Of a stretch of DNA of 64,000 nt, positions 8,643 through 16,676 are shown in pieces; within the stretch, counting starts at the first letter, position 1; every line of letters starts with the position of its first letter. A program made the position numbers and the translations under genes. The notes beneath the pieces are model-generated. The model saw nothing but the letters and a program-made list of their open reading frames with translations. It was not told the DNA's origin and did no database searches. This DNA is from CALCNS01 sp937897315. GTDB taxonomy: Bacteria > Bacillota > JAAYKD01. The DNA is taken from positions 1-64,000 of the forward strand of contig DAINOJ010000008.1 of the NCBI GenBank assembly GCA_036744005.1, in the 5' to 3' direction.

Positions 8643-8671
8643 ATTCTAACTTAGTTTTTGACATACGTCAA
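8643..8671 (-). promoter_or_regulatory. Promoter of the rhodanese-cytochrome operon
   Basis: On the minus strand TTGACG (8671-8666) and TAGAAT (8648-8643) are 17 nt apart, a strong sigma-A match. The predicted start near 8636 leaves a leader of about 100 nt before the rhodanese ATG. Confidence 0.7.
8658..8671. promoter_or_regulatory. FNR/CRP-type palindrome over the -35 element
   Basis: TTGAC-ATAC-GTCAA is a perfect 5-4-5 palindrome with the half-site spacing of FNR-family operators (TTGAT-N4-ATCAA). It covers the -35 hexamer of the rhodanese-cytochrome promoter. Control by a CRP/FNR-family regulator is inferred; overlap with -35 suggests repression or a class II-like effect. Confidence 0.5.
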
Positions 8672-8797
8672 GTATTCGAATTAAAATTAAGTGATAATTA
8701 TAACGAAGAGCATAAATAAATGGGATTTTTTTCATATACAACTTTTTCATATTATGATATGATGTATTTCAATAACGACTAGTAAGGTGGTATTGTG

Positions 8798-9448
8798 ATG
8801 AAACTTCTGGTGATTTTTGATTTAGATGGCACATTATGGGATTCGAGAAGCCAAATTGTTCCCATTTGGAATCGCGTTTTTTCTCGATATCCAGAAATAA
8901 AGATTCGCATTACGGAGCAAGATTGTTTGGGTTATATGGGACGAACCATATGGGATATCGCAGAAGAGATTTTGCCCCATCATACAGAAGAACAACGACG
9001 CATCATTATGAAAGAATGCAGCATAGAAGAAACCGAATATTTACGGATACACGGAGCCGTTTTATATCCACATCTACTCGAAACGCTCAAGGAACTTCAA
9101 CATGTGGGGTATGATTTGCATATTGTTAGTAATTGTCAAGATGGTTACATCGAAGCTTTTATGGAAGCCCATGATATGAACGAATACTTTACAGATTACG
9201 AGTGCCCAGGCAGAACCGGACTGAGCAAAGCGAAGAACATTCAACTGATTCTCGAAAGAAATCCGTGGAGTAAAGCGGTTTACATTGGCGATACTCTGGG
9301 TGATTATAACGCCGCGACGGAAGCAGGACTTCCCTTTATTCATGCAAAGTATGGATTTGGAAGTGTTCCAGATGCGAAATTTAAACTGAACTCGCTTTTG
9401 GAGTTGCCACTGCTGTTGTCGACTCTCTTTGCTAATAGTGGCAAATAG
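8798..9448 (+). CDS. HAD-superfamily hydrolase (phosphoglycolate phosphatase-like)
   Basis: A 216-aa HAD phosphatase. Motif I is FDLDGTLWDS at the N-terminus with the nucleophilic Asp, motif II is IVSNCQDG, the motif III lysine is in LSKAKN and motif IV is YIGDTLGDYNAA. A helical cap lies at about 20-85, as in Gph/PpaX-type enzymes. Substrate unknown, probably a small phosphometabolite. The ATG at 8798 is preferred over the GTG one codon earlier because AAGGTGG is 8 nt upstream. It is 11 nt upstream of the diguanylate cyclase gene and probably co-transcribed; the intergenic region to the divergent rhodanese gene holds the promoters. Confidence 0.88.
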   Translation: MKLLVIFDLDGTLWDSRSQIVPIWNRVFSRYPEIKIRITEQDCLGYMGRTIWDIAEEILPHHTEEQRRIIMKECSIEETEYLRIHGAVLYPHLLETLKELQHVGYDLHIVSNCQDGYIEAFMEAHDMNEYFTDYECPGRTGLSKAKNIQLILERNPWSKAVYIGDTLGDYNAATEAGLPFIHAKYGFGSVPDAKFKLNSLLELPLLLSTLFANSGK

Positions 9449-9459
9449 GGGGGAATGAA

Positions 9460-10941
9460 ATGACTTTTCTCAAAAGTAGCACAAAACATTACAGGATACA
9501 AATCAATCTAGTGATTAGTTTTATCATCCTACTTGGCTTCTTAACGGTTGGTTTTAGTACCTATGCCATATACTCAAAGCTAATCAAAGAAGACATTGTC
9601 AATATTAGCAAATTGACAGCCAGTAATATCTATGGAGAAATTGGGAATGAGTTAACCAAGCCCATTTTCGTATCCCTTACCATGGCTAACGATAGTTTTG
9701 TTAAGAAATGGATTTTGGATGAGCAAGCAAACCCGAATACCAAAGAACATCGGCTTGAACTTCAGCAGTACTTGCTTGGAATCAAGAGCAAATACTTATA
9801 CGATTCGGTTTTTCTCATTTCCGATCCATCCAAAATCTATTACCATTATGAAGGGATTAATAAAATCATCAGCCCAACCGATTCGCATGATGTTTGGTAC
9901 TACAATTTCGTCAATAGTCAGATGATTTATGATTTAGATGTGGATACCGATCAAGCCAATCAAAATCGCCTATCTGTCTTTATTAATTGTAGAATCGTGG
10001 ACGAAGATAAGAGTTTACTCGGTGTCACCGGAGTGGGACTTGAAATTCAGCATGTGCAAGAGCTGTTATCGGGGTTCGAAAACAATTATAAACTAGAAGC
10101 TATTTTGTTTAGTAGAGATGGTAGCATTCAAATAGATTCTGCTGGCTCTCACATGGGAGCCGGGAATCTATTTACTGATCCCATCCTTCAAAACAAACAA
10201 GAAGCTATTTTGGCAAACCGAACCGGTTATGAAATCATTGAGTTTAAAGACCAACCGTACGATGGATACTACATTACAAAATACATTGAAGATTTAGACT
10301 GGTATCTTCTTGTTAAGAAAGACACCTCCGATTTGGCCGCTACTTTGAACGCTCAGATCTATCGCTTCACTTTTATCTATATCTTTGTTACCGCTTTCGT
10401 TCTTCTTTTTGCCAACCGAATTATTACAAAGCATCGATTGGAAATGCTATCTTTAACCAAAACCGATACTCCCACTGGGTTAATGAATCGAAGAGGGTTT
10501 AACGAAAAAATCCAAGACTTTGTGACTCATAAAAAAACAGCTGAAGCCACTCATATTTTTATTTTTGACATTGATAATTTCAAACATGTGAACGATCGCT
10601 ATGGACATATGGTGGGTGACAATGTATTAAACATGGTTGGTCAGCTTGCTTCCTCCTTTGTTGGCACCCAAGGAAATATCAGCCGTTGGGGTGGCGACGA
10701 ATTTGCCGGTAGCTTAAATGGAACTTCAGAAGAGCTGATACCTAAACTGGATTCTTTTCTCAACCAAATAAGGAACCATCCGGAGTTGTCCTCCTATGGT
10801 ATCACCATTAGCTTAGGCATCACGAAGATTCATATGGTGGATTCTGCCGAATCGGTAGTTCATAGGGCGGATCAGGCCTTGTATAAAGCAAAAGATCTTG
10901 GAAAGAACTGTTATTACGTCATGGAAATTCAACAGAAGTAG
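9460..10941 (+). CDS. Membrane diguanylate cyclase with extracellular Cache-like sensor
   Basis: A 493-aa protein: membrane segment at about 17-38, extracytoplasmic region of about 250 residues with Cache-like features (VWYYNFVNS, ITKYIEDLDWYLLVKKD), second membrane segment at about 303-323, then a GGDEF domain. The catalytic motif RWGGDEFAGS (about 408-417) is intact, so it should make c-di-GMP from two GTP. I do not see the RxxD inhibitory site upstream of it, so product inhibition through the I-site may be absent. There is no HAMP domain. It is 11 nt downstream of the HAD gene and convergent with the YgbA-family gene. The ligand is unknown. Confidence 0.9.
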   Translation: MTFLKSSTKHYRIQINLVISFIILLGFLTVGFSTYAIYSKLIKEDIVNISKLTASNIYGEIGNELTKPIFVSLTMANDSFVKKWILDEQANPNTKEHRLELQQYLLGIKSKYLYDSVFLISDPSKIYYHYEGINKIISPTDSHDVWYYNFVNSQMIYDLDVDTDQANQNRLSVFINCRIVDEDKSLLGVTGVGLEIQHVQELLSGFENNYKLEAILFSRDGSIQIDSAGSHMGAGNLFTDPILQNKQEAILANRTGYEIIEFKDQPYDGYYITKYIEDLDWYLLVKKDTSDLAATLNAQIYRFTFIYIFVTAFVLLFANRIITKHRLEMLSLTKTDTPTGLMNRRGFNEKIQDFVTHKKTAEATHIFIFDIDNFKHVNDRYGHMVGDNVLNMVGQLASSFVGTQGNISRWGGDEFAGSLNGTSEELIPKLDSFLNQIRNHPELSSYGITISLGITKIHMVDSAESVVHRADQALYKAKDLGKNCYYVMEIQQK

Positions 10942-10949
10942 TTCATCTC

Positions 10950-11285
10950 TTATTTACTATTCAGTTTTGTTAAAACGAAATATCTCAACGTTAAAATGGG
11001 ATGATGCCATAACATACGGGGACCCGCATATCGCATAACTTTGCGTATTTGCTCGCGTCGATTTGGATCATAACATTGAACTTTGCATAACGAACAAAAA
11101 CTCTTTGTCTCCATGAGAGGGCACGCATCGATTCTTTGCCAAGCGTATTCTTTAAGCGTTTGACATGAATCGCAGAGGCGCTGACCCTCTTTTTTTATAT
11201 GCCTTTTTCCTGTACAGTACATTCTAATCATAAGTTCCAATACCGCTTTTTCATTATCTTTTTTCTGCTCTATCATGTCTGGCAT
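10950..11285 (-). CDS. YgbA (nitrous oxide-stimulated promoter) family protein
   Basis: A 111-aa cysteine-rich protein matching the YgbA/NO-stimulated family: CDSCQTLKEYAWQRIDACPL, then FCSLCKVQCYDPNRREQ and MRYAGPRMLWHHP. About seven cysteines suggest a metal or Fe-S site. E. coli ygbA is induced by nitric oxide; function is not firmly established, so an NO or nitrosative stress role is only a lead. An AAGGCGG ribosome site precedes the ATG closely. It is a single gene converging on the diguanylate cyclase gene. Confidence 0.82.
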   Translation of the reverse strand: MPDMIEQKKDNEKAVLELMIRMYCTGKRHIKKEGQRLCDSCQTLKEYAWQRIDACPLMETKSFCSLCKVQCYDPNRREQIRKVMRYAGPRMLWHHPILTLRYFVLTKLNSK

Positions 11286-11852
11286 CTTCCGCCTTCTTTC
11301 GCCGTAGGGCTCATTGTATTTCTCACAAAAATCATACCATTGAAGCTTGAGATTTGCAAGTTTTCTCCCCTAAGAAGTGTTTGTTTTTAAACGCTACTGA
11401 GTATTTTTTTGTATTTTTATTAATCTTTATGAGTTTTTCGAGCACCTATCTACAAGAAAACTCCTATATTACACATCAAAATATAGAACTTTTGCTATAC
11501 TTTATCGTTTATTACTATATAAAAACTTAGTTTATCTTCTTTTTCTATTATACCAGTGGAGAAACTCGATTAATTTTATTATGCAATCCTAAAGAACAGC
11601 CAAAAGTGCTTGCTGGGATTCTTACATGGAATGCGAATTTTATAAGCGAAAAGGGGGTGTGTACTGCAACTACAGGTCCGTCGTTAGAAAAAATCGGTCT
11701 TATGATGCATCGTTAGTCCATTTGTTTTTTCGTTCGGCTCCGAGGGGGCCTGCTCAATTCGCAGTCAGTCCAAACCACACATCTTGATTCTGCACATGGT
11801 AAATATTTCTGCCGCGTGATGAATCCGCTCCGTTATCGTTAGGAGGATTTTG
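11286..11852. other. 567-nt gene-free leader upstream of the M20 amidohydrolase
   Basis: The first half (to about 11580) is strongly AT-rich with several TATACT/TATATA-like boxes and probably holds the promoter. The second half (about 11585-11840) is markedly richer in G and C and looks like a transcribed leader; I do not recognise a known riboswitch or T-box. An AGGAGG ribosome site ends it (11841-11846). A 53-codon frame beginning at 11626 has no ribosome site and is not called. Confidence 0.4.
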
Positions 11853-13169
11853 ATGAAACACTCCAAAGAAGAACTCAAAAAAATTGCTTGTGCAGCGATT
11901 GACCAAAATCGTGACGCGATTATTGCTTTAGGCGACTCTATTTTAGTAGAACCCGAATTAGGATACAAGGAGTTTAAGACTGCAGACAAGGTCAAGAAAC
12001 TCTTTGAACAATTAGGGTATCCCTATCGTAGTGAAGTAGCGATTACCGGCGTCGTAGCAGAACGCAAGGGAAAAGAATCCAAAATGAAGGTCGCTATTAT
12101 GGGAGAATTAGATGCGGTCATCGTTCGTGATCATCCTTACGTTTGTGAAGAAACCGGTGCCGCTCATGCGTGCGGACATAACTGCATGATTGCTTCCTTA
12201 GCCGGCGTTGCCTATGCACTAAAAGGCACGGGTATTATGGAAGAACTCTCGGGTGATATTGTTCTCATGGCCGTTCCTGCAGAAGAATATGTAGAAATCG
12301 GTTATCGCAATAGTTTACGCGAAGCCGGCAAGATTCATTTCTTAGGTGGGAAACAAGAATTCATTCGTTTAGGTGAATTCGATGGAATCGATGCCATGAT
12401 TATGCAACACACCACTAGTACTACCGGCAAAGTTAAGGCCTTAACACGTAATTTTAGTAATGGATTTACCGGGAAACTGGTCCGCTACATTGGTAAAGAA
12501 GCGCACTCCGGCGGAGCTCCTCATATGGGTATCAATGCCTTGAATGCGGCTCAAATTGGTCTCATGGCTGTTCATGCTCAACGTGAAACCTTTAAAGACG
12601 AAGATCACATTCGTGTTCATCCCATCATTACAAAAGGTGGAGACCTAGTCAATGTAGTTCCAGCCGATGTCAGAATCGAAACCTATGTTCGTGGTAGCAA
12701 TGTTCCGGCTATTTTAGATGCCAGCTTCAAAGTCAATCGAGCTTTCAAAGCCGGTGGCGATGCGGTCGGTGCACAAACCGTCATTACAGAACTACCTGGT
12801 TATTTACCCAGTTGTTTCGATGAGAAACTAACCGATGTGATGCATGCTAATTTGGTTGCATTGCTCGGTGAAGAAGCCGTTTTACGTGAAGGTCCCAGTG
12901 GTGGTGGTTCCACCGACGCATCTGATGTAGCACACTTGATACCAACGCAACACATTTATATGGGCGGCTCGGTAGGTGGAGCACACAGTAAGGAATTTAT
13001 GATCGCTGACAAAGAACTGGCCTATATCAATGCTGCCAAAGCCTTGATTTGCACCGCCATAGATATGTTAGCGGATGGAGCAGAATTGGGTCTGGATATA
13101 AAGAACAATTTCAAAGCTCCCATGACAAAAGAAGAATATTTAACCAAATGGGGTCATCTAAATTCTTAA
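11853..13169 (+). CDS. M20-family amidohydrolase/peptidase
   Basis: A 438-aa metal-dependent hydrolase of the M20 (aminoacylase/AbgA-B-like) family. Signature blocks are EPELGYKEFKT, GELDAV, AHACGHN (metal His), AEEY, an HSGGAPHMGINALNAAQ dimerisation/lid segment and GGGSTDASDV. Such enzymes cleave N-acyl amino acids, p-aminobenzoyl-glutamate or indole conjugates; the substrate here is unknown. The ATG at 11853 is chosen over the adjacent TTG because AGGAGG lies 6 nt upstream. Two membrane-protein genes follow at 54 and 16 nt with good ribosome sites, so the unit looks like hydrolase plus transporter, analogous in logic to abgAB-abgT (inference). Confidence 0.88.
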   Translation: MKHSKEELKKIACAAIDQNRDAIIALGDSILVEPELGYKEFKTADKVKKLFEQLGYPYRSEVAITGVVAERKGKESKMKVAIMGELDAVIVRDHPYVCEETGAAHACGHNCMIASLAGVAYALKGTGIMEELSGDIVLMAVPAEEYVEIGYRNSLREAGKIHFLGGKQEFIRLGEFDGIDAMIMQHTTSTTGKVKALTRNFSNGFTGKLVRYIGKEAHSGGAPHMGINALNAAQIGLMAVHAQRETFKDEDHIRVHPIITKGGDLVNVVPADVRIETYVRGSNVPAILDASFKVNRAFKAGGDAVGAQTVITELPGYLPSCFDEKLTDVMHANLVALLGEEAVLREGPSGGGSTDASDVAHLIPTQHIYMGGSVGGAHSKEFMIADKELAYINAAKALICTAIDMLADGAELGLDIKNNFKAPMTKEEYLTKWGHLNS

Positions 13170-13223
13170 TTTTTTTAGCTGAATAATGATTCAGTAACTA
13201 ATCGTATAGGAGGAAACAATAGC

Positions 13224-14057
13224 ATGAAGCATTTTAACCTCAAAGACTGGAAAGTCCATTTAATGTGTATTGTCATTGTTGTTATCGCAGAGTTAATCGG
13301 TAACTTCAAATATGCCAACGGTCTCTTAAGTTTTACATTATTCCCCATGCTTTACGCCTTGGTAATTGGCGCTATCTTCTTTGGTGTGAAGATCATTGAT
13401 CAAAAAATGATGGAAACTGCATCCCCTTACATTGGGATTAGCGTTACCCTTTTAACCGTAAAAGTGGGCTCCACCATTGGCCCGAACCTTGAACAAGTTA
13501 TCAAAGCCGGTCCTGCACTTTTATTACAAGAATTAGGAAACCTAGGACCAATTCTGTTCTCTATGCCCATTGCCATCTTTGTGTTTAATATGGGTCGTGA
13601 AGCCGTAGGAGCTTGTTTCTCCATTTCCCGTGAAGGTTCCTTAGCCGTTATCGGTGACCTCTATGGTCTCGATTCTGCTGAAGGCCGCGGTGTTATGGGT
13701 GCTTATGTTACCGGAACCTTATTAGGCACCATTTTCAATAGCTTAATGTCATCTGCTGCTTTAGCATCGGGCTTGTTCCATCCTTTCTCTCTTGCCATGG
13801 CTTGCGGAACCGGTTCAGCTTCGATGATGACCGCAGCTTTAGCACCACTGGTTGAGAAATTCGCTGCTCAACCTGAAATGGTAACCCAAATGCAAGCGTA
13901 TGCGGCAGGTAGCCAAATTTTAACTGGTGTTGATGGTCTCTACATTAACTTATTCGTAGCAATTCCCTTTACCAACTGGTTCTACAAAAAGTTAAAACGT
14001 ATGAGAAACCCAAATATCACCGAAGCCGAGCTATTACCTGTTAAAAAAGTGAAATAG
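13224..14057 (+). CDS. DUF3100-family membrane protein
   Basis: A 277-aa integral membrane protein with about seven to eight hydrophobic segments and small-residue motifs such as NMGREAVGACFSISREGSLA and ACGTGSASMMTAAL, which match DUF3100. No ATPase or signal peptide. It follows the M20 hydrolase and precedes a 169-aa membrane protein by 16 nt, so the two membrane proteins probably form one complex. A transport role for the substrate or product of the M20 enzyme is inferred from context; biochemistry is unknown to me. An AGGAGG ribosome site lies 9 nt before the ATG. Confidence 0.8.
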   Translation: MKHFNLKDWKVHLMCIVIVVIAELIGNFKYANGLLSFTLFPMLYALVIGAIFFGVKIIDQKMMETASPYIGISVTLLTVKVGSTIGPNLEQVIKAGPALLLQELGNLGPILFSMPIAIFVFNMGREAVGACFSISREGSLAVIGDLYGLDSAEGRGVMGAYVTGTLLGTIFNSLMSSAALASGLFHPFSLAMACGTGSASMMTAALAPLVEKFAAQPEMVTQMQAYAAGSQILTGVDGLYINLFVAIPFTNWFYKKLKRMRNPNITEAELLPVKKVK

Positions 14058-14073
14058 GTAGGAGGAAAACATC

Positions 14074-14583
14074 ATGGAAAAATGGGCAACTCGAATAAAG
14101 GTCCTGTTCTTTGCCGCTTTATTTGCTTCCTTAGGAAACACAATAAACACCTGGGTAACACATAACAGATCTGCTACACCGGCAAAAGTCATTATTTATA
14201 TGCCTTGGGACGTTTGGCCAGCATTGGCTTTAATGGTCGCTATTTGTATGCTTGGCCTCGTCATCACCGATTGGGTAGAGAAAAAATGGCCAAAAGCTGA
14301 TTTACCAAGTATTCTTTTCATCTCAATGATTGCTATTATTGTAGGGTTACCGGGAGTTTCTCCTTTAGCCAACTTCATGAAAGTTGAATTTGCTAAAATT
14401 GGTTTGCTGCCTCTTTGCACCCCGATTCTTTCTTATGCCGGTATTTCAATTGGCAAAGACCTACCTGCTTTTAAGAAGCAGGGTATAGCCATTGTCACCG
14501 TAGCATTATTCACATTCATTGGTACCTTCATTGCTTCTGCTATTATAGCTGAAATCGCTTTACGGGCAACCGGACAAATCTAA
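14074..14583 (+). CDS. Four- to five-segment membrane protein, partner of the DUF3100 protein
   Basis: A 169-aa protein with hydrophobic segments near residues 10-25, 47-67, 80-98, 115-130 and 140-162; I do not recognise a named family. The loop DWVEKKWPKADLPSI carries most charge. It has its own GGAGGA ribosome site 16 nt after the DUF3100 stop and is the last gene before a terminator. The stoichiometric-looking pairing of a large and a small membrane protein recalls two-subunit carriers, so it is described as a probable transporter subunit (inference). Confidence 0.75.
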   Translation: MEKWATRIKVLFFAALFASLGNTINTWVTHNRSATPAKVIIYMPWDVWPALALMVAICMLGLVITDWVEKKWPKADLPSILFISMIAIIVGLPGVSPLANFMKVEFAKIGLLPLCTPILSYAGISIGKDLPAFKKQGIAIVTVALFTFIGTFIASAIIAEIALRATGQI

Positions 14584-14601
14584 TTATACCTTTGTTTAAA
14601 A

Positions 14602-14635
14602 AACGAGCCGCTTCACCAGAAGCAGCTCGTTTTTT
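14602..14635 (+). terminator. Rho-independent terminator of the M20-DUF3100 unit
   Basis: Stem AACGAGCCGCTTC with GAAGCAGCTCGTT (one mismatch), loop ACCA, followed by TTTTTT. The A run on the other side lets it also serve the convergent small gene. Confidence 0.85.
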
Positions 14636-14798
14636 ATCTTCCTAAAATTAAAAACCCGAAAAAGAAAATTCCCGCACCCATGAGAGCTCCCATGACTGAG
14701 CTAAAATTCATTCCAGTTCGTAGTGCCGCAACTAATGCCAAGCCTACAGTATAAATTCCCAATCCCATAATGCTCAAGCCGGGTAAGTATTTTTTCAT
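14634..14798 (-). CDS. 54-aa small membrane protein
   Basis: A complete small frame of 54 residues beginning MKKYLPGLSIMG and ending FFFGFLILGR. It has two hydrophobic segments (about 5-22 and 30-51) around a short polar turn (LRTGMNFSS). The ATG has a GAGGAT ribosome site 8 nt upstream, and the gene starts 18 nt after the alpha/beta hydrolase stop on the same strand, so it is probably the second gene of that operon. Its stop codon lies at the edge of the terminator of the convergent unit. Function unknown. Confidence 0.7.
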   Translation of the reverse strand: MKKYLPGLSIMGLGIYTVGLALVAALRTGMNFSSVMGALMGAGIFFFGFLILGR

Positions 14799-14816
14799 CG
14801 TTCTATCCTCATGGTG

Positions 14817-15746
14817 CTATATTTTTGTCACATATTGCTGCAAAAATTTGACCTTTTTTGGAATGTATTCATCCCGTGCTACCCAAGAGGCTGCATTGTG
14901 AGAAGCATTCTCCACAATCCAAATTTCTTTTGGAGCATTGCACGCTTGTATCATTTCTTGAGCTGCTGAAAGGAGTACAAATTTATCTTGAGCCCCATGG
15001 ATGAAGAAAGTAGGCGTCGTTGATTTTTTTACCGCCTCTATGGGAGTTATTTCATCAAATGTATAGTGGCAGATTAATTTACACCATTGTTCAATAGCCC
15101 ACATATGAATTTGTTTCAAGTATTGCGAAGGGAAATGGACCATCCCGGAAATGAGCCCACGTAATGACGCAAAAGAGCTATCACTAATCAGAGCTTTCAC
15201 TGATTTAGGGAAGTTGCCTTCTCCACTTAAAGACAATATGGCAGCTGCTCCAATGGACGAGCCATCGAGTACAAATTCGAGCTCGGAACCACTGAGCTTT
15301 TGAAGATGATTCAACCAAGCAATAATATCATATCTGTCGCTAATTCCCATACCAATGTACTTACCTTGACTTTTGCCATGGGAACGGAGATCCGGAAGAA
15401 AGACCGAATATCCTAATTGGGCATACTCGAATCCTTCACGCATTTTCATTTCAGCTTCATCCTGCCAACCATGTAGGAGGATGATTGTGACCGGGTTCTT
15501 TGTCGGTAGATAATATCCATGAAGTTTATACCCTTGATGAACAATATCTAACTCTTGGGGATTTAGTTTTTTAAAATTCTCTATTCCCTGCCAATAATGT
15601 TGTGCTTTAGCCATACTTGCTTCCGGTATTTTTTCGATTATCAGTTTGCGCCGAGGGTTTTGAAATAAAGTCTGAAAAATCTGATAGGAAAATAATAACA
15701 AAACGAACAAAAAACCAGCGACCACAATAGCAGGCAAATACTCCAT
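14817..15746 (-). CDS. Membrane-anchored alpha/beta hydrolase
   Basis: A 309-aa serine hydrolase. An N-terminal membrane anchor (about 5-25) precedes the hydrolase fold: oxyanion region LHGWQDEAE (about 91-99), DLRSHGKS, nucleophile elbow DGSSIGA (Ser164), acid region IHGAQDKF (about 254-261) and histidine in NASHNAA (near 288). This is the layout of the YqkD/BAAT-like group with extracellular or membrane-face location. Substrate unknown. It is followed by the 54-aa membrane protein. Confidence 0.87.
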   Translation of the reverse strand: MEYLPAIVVAGFLFVLLLFSYQIFQTLFQNPRRKLIIEKIPEASMAKAQHYWQGIENFKKLNPQELDIVHQGYKLHGYYLPTKNPVTIILLHGWQDEAEMKMREGFEYAQLGYSVFLPDLRSHGKSQGKYIGMGISDRYDIIAWLNHLQKLSGSELEFVLDGSSIGAAAILSLSGEGNFPKSVKALISDSSFASLRGLISGMVHFPSQYLKQIHMWAIEQWCKLICHYTFDEITPIEAVKKSTTPTFFIHGAQDKFVLLSAAQEMIQACNAPKEIWIVENASHNAASWVARDEYIPKKVKFLQQYVTKI

Positions 15747-15918
15747 GGATAGTACCTCTTTCTCAGTTGGTTTTCATCATTATAACACGAATATTGGCTG
15801 TTATCCAGCAAATCCTTTTTGTGCTGCTACCTTTTATAAATAAACTCAAACTTGACTTCGTGCATTTTGTGGATATAATCATAGGAGAAACATATTCTTA
15901 ACCTTGAAAGGACTCTTT

Positions 15919-16563
15919 ATGAAACATTTTTTACTAAGATTACCACGCCTTTTTTTAGGGCTCTTTCTGTATGCTTTGGGAATTTACGTTACAATTCGTG
16001 CGAACATTGGCTATGCTCCTTGGGATGTCTTCCACACCGGCTTATCTAAGGCTACAGGGATGACTTTGGGAATGTCTTCCATCATCACGGGGGTGGTCAT
16101 TGGCATTTTTGCTGTGTTGCTGGGTGAGAAGATTGGTTTAGGAACTCTGGCTAATATGGTGGTAGTAGGTGTTTTTATCGACGTGTTAATGACCTGGAAC
16201 CCGACTCCGGTAAACCAAAACTTTTGGTTTGGTATTCCCATGATGATTGTGGGTTTATACATCATTGCTTTTGCCACTTACTTTTACATTGGAACCGGGT
16301 TCGGTGCAGGCCCTCGCGATAGCCTCATGGTTGCGCTAACTCGCAAAACGAAATTACCGGTTGGGTTATGTCGTGGAACGATAGAAGTTATCACCTTACT
16401 CACCGGTTGGTATTTAGGAGGTCCTGTCGGTTTAGGCACGGTGCTCTCTGCTTTTGGTTCAGGATTTTGTGTGCAAACAACTTTCAAGCTCATGCGGTTC
16501 GATATCACTTCTGTGAAACATGAAACTTTGGCAGATACTTGGCGCTTAATGCGCACAACGTAG
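15919..16563 (+). CDS. YczE/YitT-like membrane protein
   Basis: A 214-aa polytopic protein with five to six hydrophobic segments and the YczE-type motifs ANIGYAPWDVFHTGLS and GTGFGAGPRDSLM. In Bacillus YczE-type proteins lie beside surfactin genes, but the molecular role is unclear. The ATG at 15919 is used rather than the TTG at 15904 because GAAAGGA lies just upstream of it and the five extra codons contain that site. Single gene with a terminator. Confidence 0.82.
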   Translation: MKHFLLRLPRLFLGLFLYALGIYVTIRANIGYAPWDVFHTGLSKATGMTLGMSSIITGVVIGIFAVLLGEKIGLGTLANMVVVGVFIDVLMTWNPTPVNQNFWFGIPMMIVGLYIIAFATYFYIGTGFGAGPRDSLMVALTRKTKLPVGLCRGTIEVITLLTGWYLGGPVGLGTVLSAFGSGFCVQTTFKLMRFDITSVKHETLADTWRLMRTT

Positions 16564-16587
16564 CATCTTCATAAAAACTTAAGAATT

Positions 16588-16616
16588 CAGGAAGGGCTTT
16601 CGCTCTTCCTGTTTTT
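16588..16616 (+). terminator. Rho-independent terminator
   Basis: Stem CAGGAAGGGC / GCTCTTCCTG with loop TTTC (one G-T pair), followed by TTTTT. Confidence 0.85.
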
Positions 16617-16676
16617 GTCATTTCGTGATACGATAGATGGTACGATTAATTAGCTCTCAAAGGAAGGATATGTCAC

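Noticed and set aside
11626..11787. 53-codon frame in the M20 leader
   Set aside because: No ribosome site, no recognisable protein features, and a composition like the surrounding leader.
11810..11835. Resemblance of the sequence before the M20 gene to the 3' end of a tetrahydrofolate riboswitch
   Set aside because: Only a short end segment looks similar; the matching 5' arm and the core motifs are absent.
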